From NCBI GenBank assembly GCA_905331475.1, contig CAJNYU010000157.1:372001-436000 (forward strand): a stretch of DNA of 64,000 nt, read 5' to 3'. The DNA is from Rotaria socialis (lineage: Eukaryota > Rotifera > Eurotatoria > Philodinida > Philodinidae). This document shows, one piece after another, positions 12,262-24,746 of the stretch (position 1 is its first letter; each line of letters begins with the position of its first letter). A program made the position numbers and the translations under genes. The notes below the pieces were generated by a model. It made no database searches, was not told where the DNA came from, and saw nothing but the letters and a program-made list of their open reading frames with translations.

Positions 12262-14545
12262 GATAAATATTTTTATTCTGAAATTAATGAATAGAGAGAA
12301 GAATATTTTAGCGCTGCTATTGATATTTTTGCAAGAAGAACTTTGTAGCGAATTATTTTCTTGGTGTTTAGAAATTCACAAGCAAATCTTACATAAATAT
12401 GAGAAAATATTTTATCATTGTTTTTTTTTTTGACTGTCAATGATACATAGATAAGGTAAGGCTCCATTATTATGTTCGTCATTGCTATAAAACAGCATGC
12501 TAAAAGAGATAACGGCATACAAAAGAGGAAAGAAATGAAATAGATTTGTACTTTAAAACATGACTTTGTGTTTGTTATCCATATCTATCGCGTCGACTAG
12601 GAGATATGATTCAATAATGGTGAATGTATACATCCTTTGATTATTAGAGAATTGGCAGATTCGCGGCAATAATTTTGAAAGTAAAGAAACCAGCATTGAC
12701 TTACCCGCATTCGACCCTCTTTTCTATTATCTTCAAGTCAAAGTATGAATCAAATTTTTTTTTACGAAACATATGCAGATGTTTTACTTAAATAGCTACG
12801 ACAGGTGTTGCCTATTTATATAAGAGCCTGTTGGTTTCAGAAATATTTACTACGATAATATTTGATATCTGACAAGTTTTCTCATATAATGTATTACGAG
12901 GATGAGTTTTAACTTGTATCGTTAATAAAAAAATCGATCGGTATTAGCAAATCGTGTATCGAAGTACTCGTATGGTTATACAGTTTCTCTATTCACAGCG
13001 ATTGTTTTAGAACGGCCATCTTTCTTCTATCTACAAAACGAGTGTATTGCTAAATAAAGGATCTTGAAGATACCCACACTTGATTTAAGTCAATTTATTT
13101 ATAATATTTGTGTCAGTTTTTCATCGAAATCTTTTTTAAATAAAAGTGCATTATTGAGCGTGACATCAAAAACTGCATGTCGCATAAAATTAGCTGATAA
13201 TGAAGCTTCTTATTTATATGTATCGAAAATTTATTTTCATCGTTGAATATAAAAATTCACATACATCAAATAGCTACACACATTGAGCATTCATTAGAGA
13301 AAAAAAGAGTATCAATGTGACATAATCACTATGTCAATTACGAACCATTGCGGCTACAATGAATATTCGATTTGATCGTGTGCTAACTATTACGCTCGTT
13401 CTACCTCAAAGATTTTGTTTCTCTAATCTAAATATCCTATTTCACAAATAATCTCTAGAAAGCTATGCATCTACCTATTAAAATCAAATGTTGGTCTGTT
13501 GACTAAGTTGCCAACACAAACGTATTCTATCAAGAATGACCGACTTAATTGGTCTTAATTACAAATTGGAAATTACAGTAACATCAGAATGATTCTGGTT
13601 ATCAATCTAATTGAGTAACATTTACTACGTTCTCATGGAAGTGTTATATTGTTGCGAATGAAGAATTGGTTTGCAAGAAAATTTTAGAAAGTCAGGCACA
13701 ATAAGAAAACTACTATACACCAGATGTTTCCTCATCTATCATCATACGGCGCCAATATCATCTTATCCTCGACACCGATTCTGGCAGAAATTTAAAAAAG
13801 AACTAACAATTTCATTCTATTGCGTGATTGATTTTGCTGATATGAAACGAAAGCTCATTCAACATCTGCTACAATGAGAGAATTCAAGATAATAATTTAT
13901 ACATCGTTGCAGTAAATTAGAATATGTTTATATCTTCGTCTTGTTTCTTAGTACTTTAATAGTTGTAAAATATAGCAATACTTATCATATCGTATTCAGC
14001 GCTCTTCATAGTACGCATCATTTTTCGCGAAGGATTTCTATTCTTGTCATAGATGTGTTATCTTGGTAATTAAGCATTCGAGTCATGAATGTAGTCTTGA
14101 CTGTTTCCAGAAGTGATTAAAAATGTCTTTTGTAAATCTTTGGGTTACCGAAAGTTTACTTCATTTTGGAGACAAGTTTTCTTACGAACAACTTCATTGC
14201 GAAATGAAATATTTTCACTGACAATGTGGTGTGAATATACTATGTTCATGTGCTTCTCAACTACTGTAACTGTTAGTTTTTGGACGCTGACATTGTTATT
14301 AGTACATAGCGATGTTGGTAAGACCTACGGTTTATTTCTCTTAAATCAGTCAATACTTCAAAGCTATTTATGTGTACATGAGGCTATGCAAGTTCAAAAG
14401 GAAGAAACATCTTTTTTTAGGAGAAGAAGCTAACTACAATACTCTTAGAAAATCTATTCCTTCATAAAAGGAAACCAAGTAACTAAGGCTTTTTTCGGAA
14501 ATTGCAAAGACATGCATCATTATATATATATCAAGACATTAATAT
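12262..14545. other. Gene-poor intergenic stretch
   Basis: About 2.3 kb of AT-rich sequence lies upstream of the prominin-like gene and of the NHL pseudogene. Open frames here are short (up to about 106 codons) and show no family resemblance. No inverted or tandem repeat stands out. Confidence 0.35.
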
Positions 14546-15481
14546 ATGAATCTATGTAGAGTGCCATTAAATTTGTCTCCTTCGGCAATTTGGGCCCGGA
14601 ATGGTATCACTGTAGCAGGAATAGGCAATGGAACATCTGGTGACACTCTTAATAATCTCAGTTTTAACTACAGTATTTACATGACACATGAAAATGTGCT
14701 CTATGTCACTGATATGGATAATAGTCGTATTGTTTTAACTGGACCAAACTCAAAAACTGCTATAGCTGTTATTCCCGACGATTCTAACTGCAGTTCTCCT
14801 GTCTCTGGTCCTGTAGATGTTTTCGTCACTGAAAATTATGTCTATGTTGGAGAGATGACAAATTTTCACGTGGTAAGATTCTTCAAAAACAGAACACAGC
14901 CAATCACTGTTGCTGTAATCACGGGTGTAGGTAGGCCAGGTGAAACTACGGCAGCAATCGGTTCTTTCCACAATTTATTTGTGGAAGTAAACGAGAATTT
15001 GTATGTAAGTGCTTCTACTAACAACAGAGTGGTTCGATATTTATCTAACTCTTCAAATGGTACGTCCGGCATGATAGTGGCTTGAAATAGCATTGGTGAT
15101 AATAGTGCTTCGCAGCTAAATGTGCTATATGGACTATTGCTCGATGCAGCTTTAACCCTGCACATTGCGGATTATGGTAACCATCGAATTCAACGATGGG
15201 ACTATGGAGCTTCATGTGACGTGAAAGTGGCAGGAACAGGAGCTCTGGGTAATATTAGTTTATCAAACTTAAACTTTCCATGTGCAATTGTTGTTGACTT
15301 AAATGGGCACATGTATATTGTTGATTCTGGAAACAGTACTTTAGGTAACACATCATCTTCAAAATACTCCTCTGTGACAAGTAGATGTTTACTCATAACA
15401 GTCATAGAGCTGATAATGCATTTTCTGATAAAAAAAAAGAGGTCCATCGAATTTCCAACAAAGTCTTACATCATATTTTAG
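14546..15481 (+). pseudogene. NHL-repeat protein, broken by a nonsense codon
   Basis: The frame encodes beta-propeller blades of the NHL type. It has recurrent patterns such as LYVTDMDNSRI, LYVSASTNNRVVRY and LHIADYGNHRIQRWD, each with the IADxxNxRI signature, and VAGxG linkers. NHL propellers mediate protein or RNA binding. The frame is interrupted by TGA at 15083-15085, and the same frame continues immediately with further NHL sequence to about 15345. The residue before the stop is the Ala of a VAG linker, so a Gly codon GGA changed to TGA is the simplest explanation. After about 15345 the sequence loses resemblance and the frame closes at 15481. The 5' end may also lack exons: a TATGTAG acceptor precedes VPLN at about 14565. 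It is probably a decayed copy of an expanded family. Confidence 0.65.
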
Positions 15482-17747
15482 TTTGGACTTTTTGCCATCG
15501 GATTTTGAACAATAGTGCACTTCTGCTCAAAGCCATACAATGCGTTGCAAAATTAAAGTCTAGCCTACTTCATGTTTTCCGCAATGAGCCTTAAAATATA
15601 ATCATTGTATCGTTAACTCATTATTTGCTTTTGTATCGCTATATGAATATGAAAAATATTTTCTATGTTAATGAACTGCCGTACAATATAAAAATCAACC
15701 GTTGATATATCATTCGTGTAACAAAAATAAAATGGGTACTTCGCTTTTGCAACTATTTCAGCATACTGTTGTTGTCTGTGTTCATATTTCTACCACAAAG
15801 GGAGATTTGATTACTTGAACTATTTTCAAAGTTCCAACCATCATTCCGTGCTATTTTAGATTTCGTTCAGACTAACAATTCCTATATTCGATAATTTATA
15901 AAGCCAAGCCATAATGATGTTGATGAGCTATTAAAAAAGATTATACTTGTAATAAAAATACTGGAATACCAAAAACGGCTATTAGCAAATAATATTTTAG
16001 CATTCTCATCACGTACCAATACATATCTCTACTGCAATTAAAAATCTCCTTCTTCCTCGAAACTTTTTCAAGCTACAACAGGTAAAATAAACAGATGGTT
16101 ACATATTGACTATCTGTGTCTTGTAAATATTTTTCGTACATAATTTACATTGCACTATTATTCTTATGGCTCACATGAATCTTACAAATATATTTTTCAT
16201 GGTGAAAAATCGAATGATTTTTATTTCGAACAAAAGCTCCATTCCGAATCGCAATCGAACCTGATTGCGCATCTTTAACGAAAATAATCATCTGAAGTCT
16301 AAGCCTAACAACTATTTAAAAAACCTATTAATACATATATGCACGTACTTAAAACAGGATTATTTTAACGATTTGAACGCAGGCTTGTATAACAGAGGGT
16401 ACCAGCATATCGTTTAAAATAACACGCGTACCTATGCCATGAAATGAGTGGCACAGAAGCAAAACTGACGATAGAATGTAGAAAAAAGCGGAAGAGAAAA
16501 GAATCGATAATTCAGCAAACAATTTGTAAGTAAGTAATAAAACCAGGAAGCCAATTAGGAGAAAATGACGTAATAAGTCCAAATGAATGACACAGAAAAA
16601 AAGTGCAAACACGAGAATAGAATCCATGGTTATCGACAATATAATTCTATTAAATCTTCACTCATAAATGGCGTACATCGACTTGATAGTGGAAAACATG
16701 AACCATGTTTTTAAATATTTTGAACGTTCAATTTTCTCGCATTTACACCTACCGTAGACGTCTTTTTGTATCCGTAACATGTTGCAAATGCATTTTACAT
16801 TATTTCAAATGTTTATTTAATTATTCTACTATCAACTTGCCATTAGTTTGAAAATGAGATTCTCACAGCAACTTTCTCTGAAACCATACTCATCACTAAA
16901 AATGTATAGATATTCAATGTATGACTTTGAAATTCAGTGAAGTTAGTCTGATCATAGAGGATGAGAGGAGATTATGAAAACAATACTATCAAAGATTCAT
17001 GCATACACCCTTTGGGAGGAACAACGGGTGATACACTCTCAATTAGCGCCTTCCATACAAACCATTTAGTTTTACATTTAAACGTATTTCTTTCTTTTAG
17101 AAGTATACTGTAGGTTTTTGTGCTTATTCGCAATATTCATGTCAAGATGCAGTGAAAATATTATAAAATAAGTAAAGTTTTATGTTTTTCTCTCATAGCA
17201 TACCTCATTATTTGTTTATTTGGCTTGTTTCTATCTGTCTCCTTGTTTTGTATAAGAAACCCTTTAAAAGTAACGAAAAAACACGTTTTAGCAACGAAGG
17301 CAAGCACAAAATCGGACCGATGGAGGGAGATGAAGAGAGAAAAATAAAGCCAAATAAAACATGCATCTACCATGTTGCGTGGCTAGAATTCAGTCTATCA
17401 ATTATTCGAAACCAACGTCAGCCGCAAGAAAAATCCAACAACAGTCAATCACTTCATCAGAGAAGTGCGTGTTAGCGGTTGACTTCTCATTATTTTGTTT
17501 TATTCTCGTCTATGCCAAAATATTTTCGCCCCAAATGAGCCCGGTACAGAGTATTAACCTTCACTCTATTTTTTATTACCGTTAAACACATCTTGCTCTT
17601 AATCTTACAAGCATAATCTATCCTTGTATAAAACCTGAGATGGTGACTTCATGAAAGGGTAAATGATACTGAAAGTTCATCTATTGTCGTTGATTCTTTT
17701 TAAATAATCCAGTCTGTTTTCTCATCTAATTGAATTGAACGTTTGAT
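15482..17747. other. Gene-poor intergenic stretch
   Basis: About 2.3 kb, AT-rich, with only short unsupported frames on both strands. I see no convincing gene, RNA or repeat. Confidence 0.35.
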
Positions 17748-19791
17748 ATGTCTTGTAGAATTTTATATTCAACCAAAAGTATGACCGCTATTTCAACTTC
17801 AACAATTCTCTCTCGAAACAGAAGTGAACTTAGAAGCTTATGTTATGAACTTCAGGATTATGTTACGATGCGAAAGTATATGGTCGCTGCCGAAGTAACT
17901 GAATCTTCCGATGATGTTACAAAATGGTTTGAAAGACAGCAGAATCCGGATATGGGTAGACATTACACGAGAATTCTACAAAATATCCGGTCATCAAAAG
18001 AAAGAATAATGGTGAGTACACATTTTTCTGTTACATAACAGTTCTAAAAGTCAATGGATTTAGGCGTATCTGAATGAAGTCGATATTCGTCTAGAAACCT
18101 TAGTGAAGAGTCTGAATGAATTGTATGATGATCATGTCATTGAGCTCAGTCGTCGAGCAGAAATACGAACATATCTTGACAGTGTCAGACGTACGTTGGA
18201 CACCTATGAAGTGACAAAGACGATTGATCTATCCGGCTATTATCCAACTTACTATCTTAATTTTTACTTGGCAACATGGATTACACCACCGTATTATCTA
18301 ATTGCAACACCATTGTTCAAAGGTCTTTTATTTTCAGAAGTTTTCAAACTAATGATATAGAAAATGTGCAACACATATTTCCTATCAGTTTAAACATCTG
18401 CTAATATTGTCGTTTCCCAAAGACTAGTTTATCCGCAATAGTTTTTAGTAAGAGATGAAATCTAGGGTATTCTGCAGTCATTCCTAATAGTTTTATCGAT
18501 AGTATTCAGGAGTCTATCTTCGATAGGATGCTACTAACTACTGACAAAAGCATTTATCATGATATTTGGATGTTAAATAGATGAATATTTCCTCGAGGAA
18601 TGATTTTTCATGGTAGATAAAACTACCGCTTGAATTCACATGAAGTTGATAATGCAGCCTTGAGAACAGTAGAGCAAGTTTGTAATGGTTCGAGTCCATA
18701 TAAATCTAAAGCTGGATTATGACTATTCTACGACATTATTAACACTGTTTAGTTATCTATCGAAAACTCCATATTCATCTCATAGAGACATCAAATACGC
18801 TTGCGATTATTTTCAAAGTTGCAGGCAAAGGAAAGCGTTGTTAGCGTGATATTAAATTTTCAATTGAACTCACTTTTTTGTGAGAATGAGGATGGAGAGT
18901 GGAGAGTGGGCCTGCAATCGGAAGCCCTCGTCTCAATGAACTTCATTTATAGACTATTGCTTTTCTTGACATAGTTATATGACTACTAACAGAAAGTATT
19001 CCAATACGGTTTTGTTTGGTTTGAGTTCATTACAAATATGTTTTCACACCAATATATTAGGTACAACAACTAAAAACGTTCGTTTCGATACTCAGCCGGA
19101 TTACAGAGTGGAAAATTACAATAAACAACTATACCAAACTGGTTCCGGCATTGAAACACCAACACAAATCAATTACGAATCTGACTATGGTGAGTAGGCA
19201 CATACTATAAAAAAAAGTTTATTAATTCCACATCAACACTTTAACGCCGCATTAAATACTTCATTTTTATTAAACTATGAGGGTGTTGATAATAGTATAT
19301 TAGTTAACTTCCGAATCATTGATGAAGATAATAGAAGCTGTTTAGTTAGTTTTTATTTAATTAAAATGCAACAGAAAGACCTGTCGGCAAGAGAAAAAAA
19401 TCTTTTTCATTCCAGTGCCATCCTTGAGCGTTGCTATCAGATTTCACTGTGCCGCCAAACGGGGCTACGGCTTAATTCCACGGTAAGTGAACATACTTTC
19501 GCTTTGCTTCTCTGTTTTTTTTCGTCGAAGTGTATCTTGAATTTTTGCAGAGAAGATGTCAACAACGATAATTATGTTCATCGAACTGCTGGTAACAATA
19601 ACTATCAGAGTAGATGCTTGCGAAACGTTAATCATGATACGAAGGTCAGAGTTAATGTTGTGCAAGGTGATTCAGACCAACAATTTAGTCGTCTTTAAAA
19701 TATTCATGTTGTTTATTGTTTTTCTTTTAATACAGATGGAAAAGACTGTGACACTGTCTATATAACATGGTCAGACAATGGCAGTACATAA
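17748..19791 (+). CDS. Unrecognised six-exon gene (hypothetical protein, ~296 aa)
   Basis: I do not recognise this protein. A phase-consistent model is 17748-18011, 18064-18322, 19061-19189, 19416-19482, 19551-19666 and 19736-19791, which sums to 891 nt and ends in TAA. The first half (to about residue 145) is rich in charged, helix-forming residues and could be coiled coil. A Tyr-rich hydrophobic stretch follows (about 150-172). The C-terminal half is polar and Asn/Tyr-rich, ending DGKDCDTVYITWSDNGST. Strong GTGAGT/GTAAGT donors support exons 1, 3 and 4. The weak link is the 738-bp intron after 18322, whose donor is GTCTTT; the two halves could be separate genes. If exon 5 is read through, an alternative stop lies at 19696-19698. 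No function is proposed. Confidence 0.4.
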
Positions 19792-20452
19792 GATTCAAAG
19801 TAAATGACTAATCGACAAATGGTAAAGTCGACTGACACCCGAACTAAATATTTAGTGTTGCGAATACTACTGCTGTAGTTCGTTTCATTTTCTCCTTTTT
19901 TTGCATTTTATATTTCTTGAATCCAGTTTAACCGGTCTTTTACTCAATAAATTATTTTTTTAAATAAATTAATCTTATTTAACGCTCAGCCGCATTCCAA
20001 AACCACAAATAACGGAAAGAATCGCCACTCAAAGGAATAGCAAAAGCTCACCATCACTATAACTTTTCTGTTCAAACGAAAAAATAATAACTAGATGAAT
20101 TATTAAAATTGCAATCATCGAACCTCTGCTTGATATGTCCGCATTGATGGGCACGAAAGATAATTTTCGTGCATTCTACGATCTTAAAACACATTATAAT
20201 GAGTTTCCATTGATTCATGTACCCACATGAGAAGTGTGCTGCGAATGAAATCAGTAATGACTGCTCTTAAATGTCTGCTGTTATCAGATCTTTAATCGCC
20301 CACCTCGTAAGTTCCAACTGAATAGTTGTCAATAACTAGGAACATCATACGCAATATCTTCTTTATAATTACATTATTCAAACTTATTAAGAAACGTTTC
20401 CGAGTAATTTAATAAAAAGAGCTCATTTGAAAATATTACTTCACCTGTTTGT
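19792..20452. other. Intergenic region
   Basis: An AATAAA at about 19946 may end the preceding transcript. The remainder is AT-rich with no recognisable gene. Confidence 0.3.
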
Positions 20453-20526
20453 AGAGCTGGGTAAGTCACGCATTTTTCATGTTACAAGTCAACTCATGTC
20501 AGACTTGACGTGACTTGCCCAGCTCT
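20453..20526. repeat. 74-bp palindromic miniature element
   Basis: AGAGCTGGGTAAGTCACG at the left is mirrored by CGTGACTTGCCCAGCTCT at the right with one or two mismatches. This gives an 18-bp stem around a loop of about 38 bp, which holds a second weaker pair (AAGTC / GACTT). The GC-richer palindrome stands out from its AT-rich surroundings. It resembles a very short MITE, but I see no clear target duplication. Confidence 0.55.
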
Positions 20527-20896
20527 GTCTGTCGGTCTATATGAATACAACAAATCGCTCGTTATTAACAAGCTAAATAAAGCATTTTCTTACAGAGAAG
20601 AATTCCTAACTTTATTCAGTATCACAGCATAGAATATATTTTCCCTCGTAATTATATTTGTAGTAGTTCTGGAAAGGTTTTACATCTGAAAAGAGTGTCG
20701 ACAAAAAAACGCTTCATTACACATATTACTAACAACATTCATATTTTTGACTTAGGCAAAGATGTTCTTCAAATTTTGATTATTCCATTTCATCGTAAAC
20801 ATACGTAGTTCATTCTCAAAATTATTCTTAAAGTACTCTAAAATTAGAAAACGCTTAGGCACTGTTACCACTGCAGGCAAAAGCATTGTATCTTAA

Positions 20897-20978
20897 CCCT
20901 TTCCGGCCCGCTGTTTGGAAATTGCCGTACCCCCCTACGGGAAAATGTTGCCATATGGCAACATCGGGCCGGAAAGGG
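20897..20978. mobile_element. 82-bp piggyBac-like MITE with TTAA target sites
   Basis: The element begins CCCTTTCCGGCCCG and ends CGGGCCGGAAAGGG, a perfect 14-bp terminal inverted repeat. It is flanked on both sides by TTAA (20893-20896 and 20979-20982). TTAA duplication with CCC/GGG termini is the hallmark of piggyBac insertions. Inside lies a second perfect palindrome, GTTGCCATATGGCAAC (20947-20962). There is no room for a coding sequence, so it would need a transposase in trans. Confidence 0.8.
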
Positions 20979-20982
20979 TTAA

Positions 20983-22558
20983 GCATGCGTATTTAAGTCT
21001 CTCTCTATCTGTGTACAAGAAGAAAACTAAAATATCGGCCATAATCAATATAATCGGTCTCGTCATTTGGGAACCTCATTACATTCTAAATTGGTCATGT
21101 TTCTCAGTTAAAAGTTGCGTCGTCTAGTTTAGAACACGATTGTATTTCTATTACTTCGTTTTACTTTGTGAATATAGGCTAATTATCACAATAGAAAGAA
21201 AAATAAACATGACCTTTTCTATTCAGCTCATTCTACCGGTGATAGGAAAGATCTAGCAAATACTATTTCGCACCATATCGTGATTCTATAGCATTCGAGA
21301 ACTATTGTTTGAGCCAACAACGTTGTGTGTATCAGTTTCTCTGTTCATTTAAAGACTTAAAATTTACTTTTGAAGCCGAATTTGTACGACTGTTCAGTGT
21401 AATATCACTGAATACGTATTCTATTTTTTCAGAAAAAATAATACAATTTGTTGAAAAATATATGAACATTTTCTTAAGACTCTTGTTAATTAACTCACTG
21501 TTGTTAATAGAAAACATTATCGTTCTTGTCTATCTTAAGAATTTGGAATATCACTTTTCTTTTATGTCAACAGAAAATGTAACAATCGTGGTACTCCACT
21601 AGCATCAGTAATTTTAACTTGCTCTAGGAATACATTGGCTATTCACTAAAAACTCATTTCTACTGAGCCTGTCACCTTCGGACATCAACTCTTTTCCCTA
21701 AAAAATTGCTCCATGATCATGATTTCCCTGCAAAATCGCGAAGACGTTTGCAATTCTTAAAAAGGAACAATTAGGTCACATTCGCATCAAAGCTATGTCT
21801 GTCTCTTATAATGTTTCATTATAATGGACAACTAGAGTTTCATTAGGATCTATTATTAGTTGAGATAGAAATTTCTAATAACGTGAACTGTTTACACAAA
21901 AACGATAAAATTATGTATCGTAATATCAAGATTTTTTATTTTATTGTAAATTATTTTTTGATCACATGAGCAATGATTCTATTTTAATAAAACTGTTTCA
22001 TCACTGATACTTCGGAAATCGCTACGATTAAGAGAATAATGAAAGTTAGCTAAAGATTTTATCAGCGTCATGTTTCTCATCTACGACAATGTTGACATCC
22101 GAGAAAACATTTTCTCACTTTACGGTCGTTTCCATGTCACCTTATTTAGTGACTTTGATCTGGGAAGGAAATTAGAAATGGAAAATGCTCAACCATTTGC
22201 TGAAGAGATCCGTAGAATTACTTTCAACAATTATATTTCTATGTGTACATCCGTGAAAGGAGAATAAAGGCAATCGCAAAATTGAAGATACTTCTACGAT
22301 ACGCGGACGAACAATTATCATTGAATCGAGAATATAAAGGATAAAAATAATGAAAACCTCTCGTATCATATCCTTCTCCTTTGTCTCAAAACAATCGCAC
22401 AAACTTCTTTGGATTGCATTGAATTCGATACTGGATTGCAAATGAAGGCCCAATAGAAAAAAAACGCCTTGCCATAAAAAAATCTCTACGACATGAATTA
22501 GTTTTCTTTCTTCCCTTTAAGATATCATTGTTTTTATTGCTATTGGCAAAGCAAAAAT
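20983..22558. other. Gene-poor intergenic stretch
   Basis: About 1.6 kb lies between the TTAA element and the GPCR pseudogene. Frames up to 97 codons occur on both strands but lack family resemblance or splice support. Confidence 0.35.
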
Positions 22559-23484
22559 ATGTTGTTAGACATTTCTGCACTAGCTACGGAAATTTTCCTA
22601 CTCATATGTATGATATTTGGAACGATTGGTAATTTTCTCAAGTTGTGCATTTTTACTCGTCGAACACTTGCAAAATTCTCCTGCACATTATATCCTATCG
22701 CAGTTTCAATCGATCATATTATTGTTATTTATACAGCATTAGTAACTCGCCTACACGCAAATGGCTTCTTTATATCGATATAACGGCAGCATCTGATGTC
22801 TTGTGCAAATTACGATATTATATCAGCTGCATATTTTTAGCTTTCTCATCTTATTTCTATGTTTTGGCTTGTTTTGATCGGCATTGTTCGAGTTCAACAT
22901 CAGCTGCAAGTCAATCATGGTGTAACGAAAAAATTGCAAAGCGATTAATTCTGGCAGCAATTATATTGGCTTTTACTCTACATTCTCATATGACAGCATT
23001 CTTTGAAATTATCACAATAGATGATTTGGTCACGTGTAATGCTCGCCTAGGTCCTTATAATATGTTTTATTGAATATTTTATATCTTGGTTTATTGTATT
23101 TTACCATCATTCTGTATGGGTATATTGTGTGTACTCACTTTGATCAATGTTCGTCAACAATCACATCAAATTCGACCTTCACTTAGTGTTGGCAATGATA
23201 GTCCTCGCCGACTCGATGATAAATTGATTCGAATGTTATTTTCACAAATTTTAACACAGCTCATTTGTATTCTACCATATGCTGTTTTCCATTTGGCGGT
23301 GTTTTTCATCGAGCTGAATTCAACGTCGTTTGAATTCTTTGATCTAATTTGCATTCTACTACTATATGTTAGTTATGCAATAAGTTTTTATATTTTTACA
23401 TTATTGTCACGTGCTGATCGAAAGAAATTAGTGAAACTTACATTGCTACGAAAATCAAATCAAATCAAGATACCACAGAACTGA
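22559..23484 (+). pseudogene. Seven-transmembrane receptor (rhodopsin-like), broken twice
   Basis: The combined frames give the outline of a class A GPCR of the type expanded in bdelloids. TM1 contains the G-x-x-x-N motif (FGTIGNFLKL). TM3 is followed by LACFDRHCSSS, a DRH version of the DRY box with a Ser-rich loop. TM4-TM7 follow, and the basic tail ends at 23484. The first lesion is at about 22775-22780: the frame starting at 22559 runs into TAA at 22781-22783 while the TM2-TM3 sequence resumes in another frame, as expected from a 2-bp AT duplication in TTTATATCGAT. The second lesion is an in-frame TGA at 23071-23073 in TM5, most simply a Ser TCA codon mutated to TGA. No introns are needed. 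With two lesions it should not make a receptor. Confidence 0.75.
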
Positions 23485-24746
23485 CTTCAGCAAGTATTAT
23501 AAGGCGTATTAATACTCAAGCCAAATTAGTTGGCTCTGCTATTGTTAATCCGTTTGGAAGAAAAAACACTTGATGAACTAATTTACTTAACGCTTAGCGG
23601 TAGAATTTTAATCGTCGTATTGTAATAACTGTTGTGAAGTAAAAATTCGTAATAAAGCGTAAAACGAATATCTGCATGTATGCCTGATATAGCACCGCGG
23701 TCAGCGACTTCAGTATACGATACAGTCATATTGCTATCATGCTTTGGGTATGATTTTCAATTGTTTCGAAGTGATAATATTGTACTTGGTATTAAAATTA
23801 TATTTTCCATTTATCATACGGTAGAACATTAGATGTCCCCTGTAAGATCTATGCTTTAATGAGATTTCTAGTGTCAGCACTGAGTTCATCAAGTCAGCCT
23901 GACTCTATAAGAAAGTAAATTATTTTCTATTGTAAAAGTTTTCAACATACTCTAAGAGAAATGATTTCCGACAGCATAGCGGTTGATTTCTGAGAACTTT
24001 CTTGGTAATAACATTAACGCGTGCTTTACTGGCCTCTGAAACGTGTCGACAAAAAGAAAAGCTAGAGTACGAGTGAACGGGAAATATAGTTTAATATATC
24101 TCGACGACTATAATTACTTTTACCGAATGTTAACATCTAAATCCATTGAATCGAAGACCTGTCATCTTTGGGAGATTCAGAAATTTTTTTCTTTATTTAG
24201 ACAAAAGCAGCAGCTAATAAGAACATTGAATTGTTCTGGAAGAAAATCGTAGTAGGTAAACTATATTAAAGAATATGGAAAGAGTGATTGCTCAAGCCAA
24301 TTATAAGAACTCAAATGTAATCGATTTGGATTCTATTTTTCAAGGTTTCTGTTGTCATATCTGATCAAATGGTGCTTTAAATCCACTTCCTTTTTGGTAG
24401 TCGAAGACAGATATCCTGGTATCATATAGATCATTATCATCAATGTAAATTAGAAATACTGTCCGCGTCTTATTGACTTTATGATCTTATTGATTTGTTT
24501 TCCTTTGTACTGAAATAACACTTCCGATGAATCAAGTGTAGAAACGAAAAAATTGATTCATAATATTAGTTTTCAATGACGCATTTCGTATAAGGCCGTA
24601 AAAAAATTGAATATCATACATGATTCGAGTAAAAATATCACTATTTATAAGTTAAATATTAAAATAATTTTTATTAAAAGAAAAAAAACCATTTCTACAG
24701 TAAATACATCTTTCTATTGATGTTCTTGAAATCTCTATAATTCCAT
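23485..24746. other. Intergenic region
   Basis: About 1.3 kb between the GPCR pseudogene and the 3' end of the minus-strand Pro/Gln-rich gene. The segment near 24650-24740 is A/T-rich and may contain that gene's poly(A) site. Nothing else is recognised. Confidence 0.35.

Noticed and set aside
12273..12518. Minus-strand frame beginning with a signal-peptide-like segment, upstream of the prominin-like start
   Set aside because: The only GT donors end in a phase that does not match the acceptor before the first prominin exon.
14113..14433. 106-codon frame upstream of the NHL pseudogene
   Set aside because: It does not show NHL or signal-peptide features and does not join the NHL frame by good splice sites.
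18670..18715. TGGTTCGAGTCCA resembling a tRNA T-loop
   Set aside because: The T-stem is imperfect and no upstream D-arm or anticodon arm pairs with it.
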